64,000 bases of DNA from Ruminococcus sp. (GCA_017536105.1 JAFXRZ010000002.1:47455-111454); one strand, 5' to 3'; counted from the stretch's first letter, positions 49,600 through 58,690 are shown. The notes: generated from the sequence alone by a model not told the origin. Program-made: numbers and translations.

Positions 49600-50682
49600 T
49601 TACAGGAGAGTCCTTTCATCGCAGTATTCGCAGATGACCGTGTCCCCTGCTCCGATGAAGTAGTGGGGCAGATAGAGCTCCTGATTGGTGATGCACTTGG
49701 GGTTGGAGCATTTTGCCTTGCGTACCCTTCCCTTCACCACAGGGGCAGGAACACCGTCGTTATGCAGCACGGTAAGTATCAGGGCCATACGGATGAACAT
49801 CCCGTATTTTGCCTGCTTGAAGTACATGGCTCTCTGGTCGTCATCGACCTCTATTGCTATCTCGTCAACTCTCGGCAGAGGATGCAGGACTATCATATCC
49901 CTCTTGGCATTTGCCATTTTCTTTCTGTCCAGGATGTAGTTGCCTTTCTGTGCGAGGTAGTCTTCTTCCGAAGCAAAACGCTCTCGCTGGATACGGGTCA
50001 TATAGAGGACGTCGAGGCTTCCGATAACATCATCAAGGCTTTCGGCTTCGATATAGGAATGGCCTCCTGCCGAGAGCAGGTCCTTCATATAAGCCGGCAG
50101 AGCAAGCTCCTTTGTGGAGATAAGGACGAAGCGGTTGTTCTTGAAGCAGGCCATAGCCTTTATCAGGGAATGCACCGTTCTGCCGTTTTTCAGGTCTCCG
50201 CAGAGGCCGATGGTCAGCCCTTCGAGAGTTCCCTTCTCTTCGCTGAGGGTCATAAGGTCTGTGAGGGTCTGTGTGGGGTGGAGATGTCCGCCGTCGCCTG
50301 CATTGATTATGGGGCACTCGGCTGTGAGCGCTGCCGCCTTCACCGAGCCTGCCGTGGGGTGACGCATGACCATTATATCCGCATAGCCGGAGACTATCTT
50401 TGTGGTATCCTTTATATTCTCGCCCTTTGCAACGGAAGACGTAGCCGGGTTGTCGAAGCCGATTATCGTTCCGCCGAGGCGAAGCATAGCTGTCTGGAAA
50501 GACATCTGCGTTCTTGTGGAGGGCTCATAGAAGAGCGTTCCCATTATCTTCCCTTCGCAGGCGTGGGCATAATTCTCGGGGGATAGCCTGATGTCGTGGC
50601 CAAGCTCCAGAAGCTTTTTCCACCACGAAACGGGATAGTCGTTCAAGTCGATAAGGTTTATAAATCTCTGATGCCCTTTCAT
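49600..50682 (-). CDS. pyrB: Aspartate carbamoyltransferase with fused PyrI-type zinc ribbon
   Basis: A 360-residue enzyme of pyrimidine synthesis (carbamoyl phosphate + Asp). Catalytic motifs: FYEPSTRTQMSFQTAMLRLGG, SSVAKGEN, MRHPTAGSV, GDGGHLHPTQTLTD and HPLPRVDEI. The last ~40 residues carry CSNPKCITNQE and CEYCDE, the four-Cys zinc site of the regulatory chain PyrI, here fused to the catalytic chain without the allosteric nucleotide-binding domain. Start at the ATG with AAAGGA upstream. It follows the EAL gene by 36 bases with no terminator between; no other pyr gene is nearby. Confidence 0.94.
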   Translation of the reverse strand: MKGHQRFINLIDLNDYPVSWWKKLLELGHDIRLSPENYAHACEGKIMGTLFYEPSTRTQMSFQTAMLRLGGTIIGFDNPATSSVAKGENIKDTTKIVSGYADIMVMRHPTAGSVKAAALTAECPIINAGDGGHLHPTQTLTDLMTLSEEKGTLEGLTIGLCGDLKNGRTVHSLIKAMACFKNNRFVLISTKELALPAYMKDLLSAGGHSYIEAESLDDVIGSLDVLYMTRIQRERFASEEDYLAQKGNYILDRKKMANAKRDMIVLHPLPRVDEIAIEVDDDQRAMYFKQAKYGMFIRMALILTVLHNDGVPAPVVKGRVRKAKCSNPKCITNQELYLPHYFIGAGDTVICEYCDERTLL

Positions 50683-50718
50683 TGGCGGCACATCCTTTCG
50701 GTCAAATCTGTTTTATCA

Positions 50719-52464
50719 TCACTCCGCAGAGAAATCTTCCCATTCAAGGCCCTTTGCCCTCGTCTGGGCTCTGGTCTCTTCAAGGGGCATAGCCTTGCCG
50801 AAGTGATAGCCCTGAGCTCTTATGCAGCCTATCTTTCTGAGGAACTCGAACTGCTCGGCAGTCTCAACGCCCTCGCAGAGAGGCTCCAGCCCCATTCCCC
50901 TTGCGCCTTCGATGATGTAAGTCATCAGAGGTCCGGTCTTGGGGTTCTTGTCGAGGTTGCGCAGGAAGATGAGGTCCAGCTTCAGCACGTCGAAGTCGTA
51001 CTCAACGATAGTGTTCAGCGAAGAATAGCCGCTGCCGAAGTCGTCGAGCCAGATATGATAGCCCAGCTTCTTCATCTTGTCGCACTGGCTCTTTATATAG
51101 CCCACGTTGTCGTTCAGGGCACTCTCGGTGATCTCTATGTCGATCATGTTCCTGGGAACACCGTAGTCCTTTGCGGTCTGTTCGATAACGCCGAAGATAT
51201 CGCAGAGCTCGAAGTCCAGCCTTGAGATATTCACCGAAACCGGCACCACAGGCTCACCCTTTTCTTTAAGGGCTTTGTAGTCCTCGCAGACTTTCTTCAC
51301 CACGAACTTGTCCACCATGTGGATAAGGTGGAACTGCTCCAGGGTCTCGATGAAGTCCGCAGGAGACAGCAGTCCGATGCTGGGATCGCTCCAGCGAACA
51401 AGAGCCTCATAGCCGCAGATCTTCCCTGTCTCGACTCTGATGACGGGCTGATAGAACACTTTGATGAAGTCGTTCTCGATAGCCTCGTCGATATGGTCAA
51501 CCACATACTGCTGCTTTCTCAGCTTTTCACGGAGCATCTCGTCGTAGATGCAGCAGCAGACATCGTGTCTGTTCTTTATGCTGTTGCAGGCAAGGCGTGC
51601 ATGGTCGCAGGCAAGACCCACCTCAGCATGGCGGTCGTCGAGATAGTAAACTCCTGCCTTGATCCTGACCTTCTTGTTCACGTCGTCGGAGAGCATCATC
51701 TTGCGGTTTATGCTCTCGACCTTTTCCTTTATCTGATCGCGTCGTCCCGCAACGCAGACAAAGAAATGGTCGTCGGAAAATCTTGCCACTGTGGAGTCCT
51801 GGTCGTTGAAAGTATTCCTGATGAGCTTTGCGAGGTCGCAGAGCAGCTCGTCACCCAGCTTGAAGCCGTGGCGCTCGTTATAGAGCTTGAAGTTCGGCAC
51901 GTCGAAATGTATGAAGGTGAAGTCCTGTCTTCTGCTATGGGGAGAGGAGATCAGAGCCTGCACTTTCTGGTAGAAGAAGGACATATTGAACAGGCCGGTC
52001 AGAGGATCGGTATCGTTGTTGCCCGAGAGTATCTCAGCCTCGGCATAGGAATTCCTGCTGCGGTTGAAGAACTCGTTCTGATCCACGTCAACGATGAAAA
52101 CATAGTAGAAGCTCTTGCCGTTCTTCCAGTGGAGCAGGTGTCCGAAGTCCTCGATATAGCGCACATCGCCATGCTTGGTGATTATGCGGTAGCGGACATA
52201 GTCGTGTCTCTTCTCGCCGAAAACGGTCTGAGCCTGTATCTGGTTCTGTATCTTGTTCAGGTCGTCGGGATGCACCATTCCCCTGAAAGAACCTCCGGTG
52301 TAGTCCATAAAGTCCTGGAAGTCCGAACAGCCGTATATGCTTACAACATTCGTCTCGGCAAAAAGTATCTTTTCGTCACCATCGGCTTCGTAGATAAAGA
52401 AGCCTCCCGGCAGTCCCGTGGGGATAAACCCGCCTGTATTGGTCTTATAGAATTCTCCGCTCAT
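50719..52464 (-). CDS. PAS + degenerate GGDEF + EAL protein
   Basis: A 581-residue cytoplasmic c-di-GMP protein. PAS domain about 20-135 (FRGMVHPDDLNKI, VRYRIITKHGDVRYIEDFGH). GGDEF domain about 150-300 is degenerate: ARFSDDHFFV replaces the RxGGDEF signature, so it is unlikely to synthesise c-di-GMP. EAL domain about 325-575 is intact: GYEALVRWSDP, PVSVNISRLDF, IEITESAL, LDDFGSGYSSLN, VLKLDLIFL, LCEGVETAEQ and AQGYHFGKAMP, so it should be a phosphodiesterase. AAGGGAG precedes the ATG. Upstream of pyrB on the same strand. Confidence 0.94.
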   Translation of the reverse strand: MSGEFYKTNTGGFIPTGLPGGFFIYEADGDEKILFAETNVVSIYGCSDFQDFMDYTGGSFRGMVHPDDLNKIQNQIQAQTVFGEKRHDYVRYRIITKHGDVRYIEDFGHLLHWKNGKSFYYVFIVDVDQNEFFNRSRNSYAEAEILSGNNDTDPLTGLFNMSFFYQKVQALISSPHSRRQDFTFIHFDVPNFKLYNERHGFKLGDELLCDLAKLIRNTFNDQDSTVARFSDDHFFVCVAGRRDQIKEKVESINRKMMLSDDVNKKVRIKAGVYYLDDRHAEVGLACDHARLACNSIKNRHDVCCCIYDEMLREKLRKQQYVVDHIDEAIENDFIKVFYQPVIRVETGKICGYEALVRWSDPSIGLLSPADFIETLEQFHLIHMVDKFVVKKVCEDYKALKEKGEPVVPVSVNISRLDFELCDIFGVIEQTAKDYGVPRNMIDIEITESALNDNVGYIKSQCDKMKKLGYHIWLDDFGSGYSSLNTIVEYDFDVLKLDLIFLRNLDKNPKTGPLMTYIIEGARGMGLEPLCEGVETAEQFEFLRKIGCIRAQGYHFGKAMPLEETRAQTRAKGLEWEDFSAE

Positions 52465-52509
52465 AAGGATATCTCCCTTCGGACGTAACGGTCATTTTTT
52501 ATCCTTTTT

Positions 52510-52538
52510 ATTATAGCACAGTGTTCGGAAAAAATCAA
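52510..52538 (-). promoter_or_regulatory. Promoter of the PAS-GGDEF-EAL gene (and pyrB)
   Basis: Minus-strand TTGATT-N17-TATAAT with extended TGC. Confidence 0.8.
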
Positions 52539-52589
52539 CAGAAACTTCCCTCCCGGAGAGTCTTTTTTTCGGTTTCGTTCCGACGGGAA

Positions 52590-52628
52590 AAGAATTAGCC
52601 CGGGCTGCACAGGGTACAGCTCCGGGCT
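52590..52628 (-). terminator. Terminator of the zinc-ribbon protein gene
   Basis: Minus-strand AGCCCGG.GCTG / CAGC.CGGGCT stem followed by AATTCTTTT. Confidence 0.8.
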
Positions 52629-52657
52629 TAGTATCATTATTTGTGAACGCTGCCGCG

Positions 52658-54334
52658 TTACGGGTCATATTCCTCGGGAGAGAGCTTCAAGGCTCTTGCT
52701 TCATCCACTGTTTTTGCGGGATCGGGGTACTGTCCGATGATGCCGTCGGGTCCTTTGATCTGCACAAGCTTTGCCGCCTTACCCTCGTCCGTCAGGAGGT
52801 AAACATAGTATTGATCTATTTCATCTTCGGGGATAGACCACTTTACCTCGTCATACACATCGTTCAGCACTTCGTCGCTCCTGTCGAAGCCGCTGAGCAT
52901 CTTGCCGTATCTCTTATAACCGAAGGGCTTGTCGTAGTAGATGTAATGATCGGTTATCGAGGTTTCGAGCCTCCTATAAACGTTCTTTGCTATGTTGTTC
53001 GCTTTGCGGAGCTTGCTCTCGTTGGCATATTCCAGGACAACGGTATTCAGGAAATCATCACTATCATCCTCGTCAAGATCGACGATATCGAGGTCAGCGC
53101 TCTTGACATCATTATAATCCTTGAATTGAAGAGTTACCTTGCCAAGATCATAGCCCTCGACCTCGGGCTTCAGGATAATAGACTCGAATTTGCCTGTCCA
53201 GCCCACGGTGAAGGTCAGATCGAGGTAAACTTCTTCGATGCCCTCTTCTGCCAGATCTCTTTCAAGATCATCGACCTCGTCGATGAACCTGTCGGTGCAT
53301 TTGAGGGTCTTGTTCTTCTCGACGGCATTCATGAACTTTATAACATCGATCTTCAAGGTATATGTATTTCCGCTCTTCTCGTAGTTCTTTATGTACTTGG
53401 CGTCGGTGTCGTTGAGAAGCTCAACAAGAACATCGAAAGCCTGGTCGTAGTTCTTTGCAAAATACTCCTTGAGGTCGGAATTGAGCTCTTTGTTGTCCTT
53501 TACTGCGGAAAGCACATCCTCGGCAGAAACTATATCATAAACGTCTCTTATCTCGCCCTTGTTTTTATCCTTATGGCTCTCAGTCTCGATGCCGTTTTCC
53601 TCAAGATATGAATTCCCCACCTTGTATTCGATATAATCCTCATCCCAGCGGAACTGATAGATGCCGGCGATCTGTGCGTAGGCAACGAAATCATCGCCCT
53701 TGCCGCTGACTGCTGCGTACCCCTTGAATTTAAGGTCTGAATCTTCAAGGCCGTATTTTTCACGGAGTTCTTCGTAGGAAAGCATATCAGAAGCAGAATT
53801 ATCCAAATTGAATTCCTTTACGAATGCAAGATATTCGTCGTAATCATACTCGTAAGTTACGTCAACGGCAAAGCTGTCCGAGGCGAGAGTCTTTTGAAGG
53901 GCCTTGGCAAAGGCTGTACCTGGCTTTCTGAAAACGAAAGTGATAAGGATGTAGACTATCGCCGCAATGATGAGGGCTGCCGCAAGGAGAAGCACTATCA
54001 TCTTGACGGGGCTCTTTTTCTTTACCTTTACTGCCGCACCGCCGGAGACTGCAGCCTCAACGGGAGCCTGCTGCATCTCTCTCGGAGCTTCATAAGCTGC
54101 CGGAGCCGCATTGTCGGGGATCACCTGATCGCCGGCATAGACTGTTCCCTGTGAGGGTGCCTGCTGCACCGGCTTCTGCTGGTTATAGATCGTGCCGCCC
54201 GTCTGAGGGGCATTGTCGGCGGTCCTTGCCGGATCGCCGGCTGAAGCGCCTGCCGACTGCTGCACAGGAAAGCCGCATTTCGGGCAGAACGAGGAATCAT
54301 CCGGGAGTTTATAGCCGCAGTGTCTGCAAAACAT
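52658..54334 (-). CDS. Zinc-ribbon membrane protein of unknown function
   Basis: A 558-residue protein. N-terminal zinc ribbon (CRHCGYKLPDDSSFCPKCGFP, Cys at 3, 6, 17 and 20), a Pro/Gln/Ala-rich linker to about 115, one membrane helix (about 117-140), and a large extracellular acidic helical/beta domain (LTFTVGWTGKFESIILKPEV, VVLEYANESKLRKANNIAKN). Such zinc-ribbon plus single-helix proteins are common in Clostridia and generally uncharacterised. AGGAGG precedes the ATG; 14 bases after the secreted protein gene, so the two form an operon. Confidence 0.88.
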   Translation of the reverse strand: MFCRHCGYKLPDDSSFCPKCGFPVQQSAGASAGDPARTADNAPQTGGTIYNQQKPVQQAPSQGTVYAGDQVIPDNAAPAAYEAPREMQQAPVEAAVSGGAAVKVKKKSPVKMIVLLLAAALIIAAIVYILITFVFRKPGTAFAKALQKTLASDSFAVDVTYEYDYDEYLAFVKEFNLDNSASDMLSYEELREKYGLEDSDLKFKGYAAVSGKGDDFVAYAQIAGIYQFRWDEDYIEYKVGNSYLEENGIETESHKDKNKGEIRDVYDIVSAEDVLSAVKDNKELNSDLKEYFAKNYDQAFDVLVELLNDTDAKYIKNYEKSGNTYTLKIDVIKFMNAVEKNKTLKCTDRFIDEVDDLERDLAEEGIEEVYLDLTFTVGWTGKFESIILKPEVEGYDLGKVTLQFKDYNDVKSADLDIVDLDEDDSDDFLNTVVLEYANESKLRKANNIAKNVYRRLETSITDHYIYYDKPFGYKRYGKMLSGFDRSDEVLNDVYDEVKWSIPEDEIDQYYVYLLTDEGKAAKLVQIKGPDGIIGQYPDPAKTVDEARALKLSPEEYDP

Positions 54335-54348
54335 TTTTCTTCCTCCTG

Positions 54349-54993
54349 TTAAACGGAAAATTCGGGAAAAGGGCAATATCGATCTGCCGCATTCCCACTT
54401 ATCAGTATAGAACTATTCTTAATGAATGTCAATAGATTTCTGAAAAAACCGAAGATGATCTCGAAGGGGCTTTTCTGCGGATGAAGTATATCACAGGCGC
54501 TTCTGCCGTCGATATAGAGTCTGTAAAAATAATATTCGTCGGGGGTGACGGTGCGGTCTCTTTCGGCAACGAGCTGACCCGTAGGGTCATAGTATTTGTA
54601 GTTCTGCTCGATGACAACAGCCCCGACCGGAAGGCTTTTCTTCACCACCGCCACATGGGTGCGGTTTTTGGTCTGGGCAAGGTCGAAGGGCTGAGGCTGT
54701 GATGTCATTACCAGCTTCACCTCATGCCCCGGAAGAATGACGGTAGGCTCTCTGCCGCAGGTGTTGATGTCTGTTACAGTCACCCCGAAAATCTGACGGT
54801 AAAACCGCATAACGTAGCCTGCACAGCAGTATTCTCCCCTGTCGCTGGGGTAGGTGACATATAGTGCCGGCACGCCTGCAAACTCGTCGATCTGCTGTCC
54901 GTCGCAGGTCACGGGGACTTGCTCCGCAAAGGCAAAGACTCCCGATACGAAAGCAAAGACCAGAGCCAAAAATAACGCTGCAAGCTGTTTCAT
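54349..54993 (-). CDS. Secreted or membrane-associated protein of unknown function
   Basis: A 214-residue protein with an N-terminal signal peptide (MKQLAALFLALVFAFVSGVF, cleavage near AFA-EQ), four to five Cys residues in the mature part (VTCDGQQ, EYCCAGYVMRFY, INTCGREPTV), and a hydrophobic stretch near the C-terminus (PFEIIFGFFRNLLTFI). No family recognised. The chosen ATG has GGAGG seven bases upstream; the frame runs on to 55119 without a ribosome site. Co-transcribed with the zinc-ribbon gene. Confidence 0.8.
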   Translation of the reverse strand: MKQLAALFLALVFAFVSGVFAFAEQVPVTCDGQQIDEFAGVPALYVTYPSDRGEYCCAGYVMRFYRQIFGVTVTDINTCGREPTVILPGHEVKLVMTSQPQPFDLAQTKNRTHVAVVKKSLPVGAVVIEQNYKYYDPTGQLVAERDRTVTPDEYYFYRLYIDGRSACDILHPQKSPFEIIFGFFRNLLTFIKNSSILISGNAADRYCPFPEFSV

Positions 54994-55051
54994 AAGCATC
55001 CCTCCTGCTTTGAGTATCGGCAGGAAATGGATATTTAAAACAGCAGGGCAC

Positions 55052-55095
55052 AAAAAAAGCGGACGGCAAGCGTCAGGATAACGCAGCTGTCCGCT
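55052..55095 (-). terminator. Terminator of the rlmB / P-ATPase-like operon
   Basis: Minus-strand AGCGGAC / GTCCGCT stem with inner GCG/CGC pairing and a T7 tail, 20 bases beyond the stop at 55116. Confidence 0.85.
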
Positions 55096-55115
55096 GTTTA
55101 TTCGGTTTTGGGAAA

Positions 55116-57323
55116 TCATACTCTCCTGTGCTGGGCTGCAAGGGTGACGAGCAGGAACGCCAGATTGTAGATTATAACAAACGTGGGCGAAAGCTGCCCG
55201 AAGGTCCCGAGGATAGTCATTATCAGGGAGATGCCTGCTCCCAGGGCAAGAGCTCCTGCCTGCACCGCAACTCCGAGGGCTGCGATCTGCTTGAGCCTCT
55301 TTGTGCCGATGAGCAGCATAGCAAAGGAGGGGAAATGTCCCGAGCAGAGCATCGGCGAGGATACCTTGGGGAGATACTCCGTCTCGATCGCGTAGTCCTT
55401 GTGGTATCTGAAAGGCAGCAGCTTGATCCTGTCCTCGTCGCAGCCGAACATATCCGAAAGGTATTCCTTGGTGATGAAGCCGTCAACTGTGCGGACGACT
55501 ACGGAGATATCGTTCCTGCCAAGCTCTCTGAGCCATTTTGAAACAGAGCGGCTTGCCTTTGCCTGGACGACGAAGAGCATTGCCACAACGCCAGAGACCG
55601 AAAGATAGAGCACGGTATTGCCCTTGGAGTAGTCTCTCTCCTTGGCCTTTGTGGGTATGCCGTCGATGCTGTGGTTCTCCATGAGCTCACGGGAACCGAG
55701 AAGCACACGCTTGTTCTCTATCCAGCCCGAGAGGCCCAGGCCGTCCTCGTAGATATAGCTCTCGACGGGCAGGAGCATTTCAGTCTTGCCCCGAAGCATA
55801 CGGTAGAACACAGGGCTCAGTATGCTGCCTGCCTGAGAGGCAAGGCTTGCGGACATGAGTATGCAGTCCTCTATCCTTGTGGAACCCAGGAGCTTCAGGC
55901 TCTTGAAATCCACCATTCCCTTGGGGAAGAGCTGCTCTGCGTCAACGAGCACGGAGTTGGTGTCGGCAAAGCGGTCGACCGCCGAATAGCCCAGCATAAC
56001 GCCGGAATACTGCAGGTACTTGTTCTGAGCTCTGCCCAGGGGTACGTTCACTATCAGCATAAGTGCCAGGGACGAACACATTGATATCGTGCCGGACATA
56101 ACTGCCAGCATATTGAATATCTTCTCCGTGCTGCCGGAGGTATTCTTCTCGAAAACCAGGGAAAGCAGACCGATGGCGATGCCTGCTATAAGTATCAGCG
56201 GAGTGGCTTTCTTGGCGTAGTCGTCGGAGATGTCGGTGGAATAGGAATTCTTCATGAAATCCTTGATGAACTCGGTCTTGCGCATCGTTGCAAGCTCGGG
56301 GAAATCGTCGAGCACGCCCTTTGTGAACTTGCCTGCGGTGTCCTCGTTATCAACAGTCACAAGAGCGTAGCGGTCGAAGTCGTCGGCAACGAAGCGGAAA
56401 TTGCGCTCTGTGCGCTTGACTATCATAAGCTTGCCCAGGGTGTTGAAGATAAGCCCGAATATAGCAGCCGAGGTATAGACGTGGAAATAATTCTGCCTTA
56501 CTACAGAAGGCTCGAAAAGCGTTGCGATACCCGCAAGGACGCTCACAAGCATCCCCAAAGCGGCGATGCTGTCGCAATCGGGTCTGCGTCGGAAAATATT
56601 CTTTATACCCTCGAAGATGACGGTATAAGAGAAAGCGATAGACAAGATGCCAAGTATGGTGTTGGTGAACAGGTAGGTCGAGGGGTTCATTACCTTGTCG
56701 AAGGTCTTCACCAGCGGCAGAGAGAGGTCGTTTGCGATAGTCACCAGCAGGGTGAAAACTCCCGTGAACAGCAGCACTGCCATTCTCACGGTGAGGTTGT
56801 TCTTCACCTGCAGTATATCCGCCAGCACCTGATCCTCGTCCTCGAAGTGCTCGAACTCATGCTGCCCCTTGTGGGGCTCTTCCTCCCCGGGAGCTTCTTC
56901 CTCCTCGGGGTCGGTATCTTTAAGGCGGAAGTTATCTACCTTGCTCTGTCTTTTCTTCCTGAGCATATCGGAGCGGTCCTCATAGCTTGCGTCCTGGGGG
57001 ATGTCGTCAACTATGCCCATTTCCTCGGTCTTCGGGAGTATCTTTCCCGTAAGCCCCATATCTATATCCTTGACGCTGGGCCTGTTAACAGGCGTTGCCT
57101 CGGTGGTCTTCTTCACCGTACCTTTCTTGCGGCGAAGCTCCATAGCGCTGCTTATCTCGTCGGCGCCGGATTCCGCGCTGGCGGTGTCGAACTCGTGAGT
57201 TCCCTCTGCAAGCTCGTCAAGGATATGCGGCTCGATGATATTTTCGGTCTTTGCTTCTTCCGGCTCGGGCTTTGGCTTGGGTGTGCTCATGAACAGCCCG
57301 TCCGTGTCTTTGAAATCGGCCAC
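55116..57323 (-). CDS. P1B-type ATPase-like membrane protein lacking catalytic motifs (pseudo-pump)
   Basis: A 735-residue protein. A long acidic cytoplasmic N-terminus (1 to about 180) replaces the metal-binding domain. The membrane core has about eight helices, with IFEGIKNIFRRRPDCDSIAALGMLVS matching the helix-2 region of CPx ATPases (read from IKNIFRRRPDCDSIAAL). Where DKTGTLT should occur the sequence is SVLVDAEQLFPKGMVDF; TGDN is TVDG (VVVRTVDGFITKEYL); the N-domain HP pair is absent, though GLSGWIENKRVLLGSRELME still matches the nucleotide-domain fold; the GDGxND loop is missing. The frame is intact. Start codon GTG after AAGGAGGG. Three bases after rlmB. Confidence 0.72.
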   Translation of the reverse strand: MADFKDTDGLFMSTPKPKPEPEEAKTENIIEPHILDELAEGTHEFDTASAESGADEISSAMELRRKKGTVKKTTEATPVNRPSVKDIDMGLTGKILPKTEEMGIVDDIPQDASYEDRSDMLRKKRQSKVDNFRLKDTDPEEEEAPGEEEPHKGQHEFEHFEDEDQVLADILQVKNNLTVRMAVLLFTGVFTLLVTIANDLSLPLVKTFDKVMNPSTYLFTNTILGILSIAFSYTVIFEGIKNIFRRRPDCDSIAALGMLVSVLAGIATLFEPSVVRQNYFHVYTSAAIFGLIFNTLGKLMIVKRTERNFRFVADDFDRYALVTVDNEDTAGKFTKGVLDDFPELATMRKTEFIKDFMKNSYSTDISDDYAKKATPLILIAGIAIGLLSLVFEKNTSGSTEKIFNMLAVMSGTISMCSSLALMLIVNVPLGRAQNKYLQYSGVMLGYSAVDRFADTNSVLVDAEQLFPKGMVDFKSLKLLGSTRIEDCILMSASLASQAGSILSPVFYRMLRGKTEMLLPVESYIYEDGLGLSGWIENKRVLLGSRELMENHSIDGIPTKAKERDYSKGNTVLYLSVSGVVAMLFVVQAKASRSVSKWLRELGRNDISVVVRTVDGFITKEYLSDMFGCDEDRIKLLPFRYHKDYAIETEYLPKVSSPMLCSGHFPSFAMLLIGTKRLKQIAALGVAVQAGALALGAGISLIMTILGTFGQLSPTFVIIYNLAFLLVTLAAQHRRV

Positions 57324-57326
57324 TTT

Positions 57327-58133
57327 CTATCCCTCCTTGCTTACAGAATTTCCGCGGCGCTGTCTTACCGCTTCATACATGAATATCCCTGCCGCCACAG
57401 AGGCGTTCAGAGAGGTTATCTTCCCGAACATCGGCAGACGCAGCAGGAAATCGCATTTTTCCTTGATGAGCCTGCTCATGCCGAAGCCCTCTGAGCCGAT
57501 GACCAGCGCCGCAGCCCCCGTGAGGGAAACTCCGGTGTAATCCTCGCCCTCGCCGTCGGTGCCGTATATCCAGATGCCCCGTTCTTTCAGCTCGTCTATC
57601 GCTGCGGCAAGGTTCGCGACTCTTGCAACAGGCAGCCAGCTCGCAGCTCCGGCAGAGGTCTTATAGACTGTGAAATTCAGCGATGCACTGCGCCTTTTGG
57701 GGATTATGACGCCGTGTGCACCGGCTGTCTCGGCAGTTCGGATTATTGCTCCGAGATTGTGGGGGTCTTCTATCCCGTCGCAGACGATGATGAAAGGCTC
57801 CTCGCCCTTTTCCTCAGCAACTTTCAGGATATCCTCAAGCTCGGCGTACTCAGCGCAGGCTCCCACGGCGATGACTCCCTGATGCGAAGCTCCTCCGCAC
57901 ATTTTCGAGAGCTTCTGCTCCGTGGCATTCTTGATCGGTATGCCCCTCTCCCGGGCAAGGCTGACGATGTGTCCCACAGAACCGCCGGCCTCGGGGTTGA
58001 CGTAGAGCGAGTCGATGTTCATGCCGGCCTTCAGCGCCTCGGTCACGGGGTTCCTGCCGATAATATATTTGTTTTCCTCCTCCGTGCCGGGGTTCTTGCT
58101 CGCCGGACGGCGGACGTTTCTTTTATTGTCCAT
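57327..58133 (-). CDS. rlmB: 23S rRNA (guanosine-2'-O-)-methyltransferase RlmB (TrmH/SpoU family)
   Basis: A 268-residue SPOUT methyltransferase. N-terminal L30e-like substrate-binding domain (YIIGRNPVTEALKAG), then the knotted catalytic domain with motif 1 DGIEDPHNLGAIIRTAETAG, motif 2 ALVIGSEGFGMSRL and motif 3 RLPMFGKITSLNASVAAGIFMYE. Modifies G2251 (E. coli numbering) in the ribosomal peptidyl-transferase P-loop. Start ATG has AAGGGA upstream; the longer frame to 58196 has no ribosome site. Basic N-terminal tail NKRNVRRPASK. Confidence 0.95.
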   Translation of the reverse strand: MDNKRNVRRPASKNPGTEEENKYIIGRNPVTEALKAGMNIDSLYVNPEAGGSVGHIVSLARERGIPIKNATEQKLSKMCGGASHQGVIAVGACAEYAELEDILKVAEEKGEEPFIIVCDGIEDPHNLGAIIRTAETAGAHGVIIPKRRSASLNFTVYKTSAGAASWLPVARVANLAAAIDELKERGIWIYGTDGEGEDYTGVSLTGAAALVIGSEGFGMSRLIKEKCDFLLRLPMFGKITSLNASVAAGIFMYEAVRQRRGNSVSKEG

Positions 58134-58184
58134 CAATAACTTCCCTTTAGCGCTTTTTCGCGCATACATATTCATACAGATTAC

Positions 58185-58213
58185 ATTATAACACAAAAAA
58201 AACCAAATGCCAA
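58185..58213 (-). promoter_or_regulatory. Promoter of rlmB and the P-ATPase-like gene
   Basis: Minus-strand TTGGCA-N17-TATAAT, about 50 bases before the start. Confidence 0.78.
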
Positions 58214-58240
58214 TAGCATTTGAAAAAAATTTATATTTTT

Positions 58241-58690
58241 TTATTTAATTCACCCACCAGCTTTTAATCGAGCGCTTGGCTTTTTTAATTCACCCACCAA
58301 TGTTTCAATTGAGCGCTTGGCAAGGCTTATTTGGGCCTCCCTCTAAGGGAGGTGGGCGCCTTTGTGGATGAGTTCGCGGTGCAACCGTTGGGAGAGGCTT
58401 CTTGCGAAGTGTTCTATCAAGGCTTTATCTAAAGATAAAAGTTTGTACCCGAAGGGGTTTGAGGTTGTTTTTACCAACAAGAAAAAGATAGAGGGTATCC
58501 GAAGGGGTTTGGGGGCGATTGGAAAGCCCCCAACAGAGCGTGCTGCAATTTGTAATTTTGCATATTCCTTTAGGCGTAGTTTAGCCCCTGCAAGGCTTTG
58601 TTCGCGTGGGAAACGTTCCATTTCGCTCAATGTAAGCATGCGGAGCTTGCGTCACGCGTCAAGCGCTGTCGCCGCTGCGACTGTCCGTCA
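58241..58690. repeat. Composite intergenic repeat (modules A, A, B, C)
   Basis: Truncated module A (TTAATTCACCCACCAGC ... GCGCTTGGC) at 58241, full module A at 58283, module B (GAAGGGGTTTGGGGGCGAT) at about 58500, and module C (GTAAGCATGCGGAGCTTGCG ... GTCGCCGCTGCGAC) at 58594-58682. Unlike the others, module C here does not end at a recognisable gene. Confidence 0.83.
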
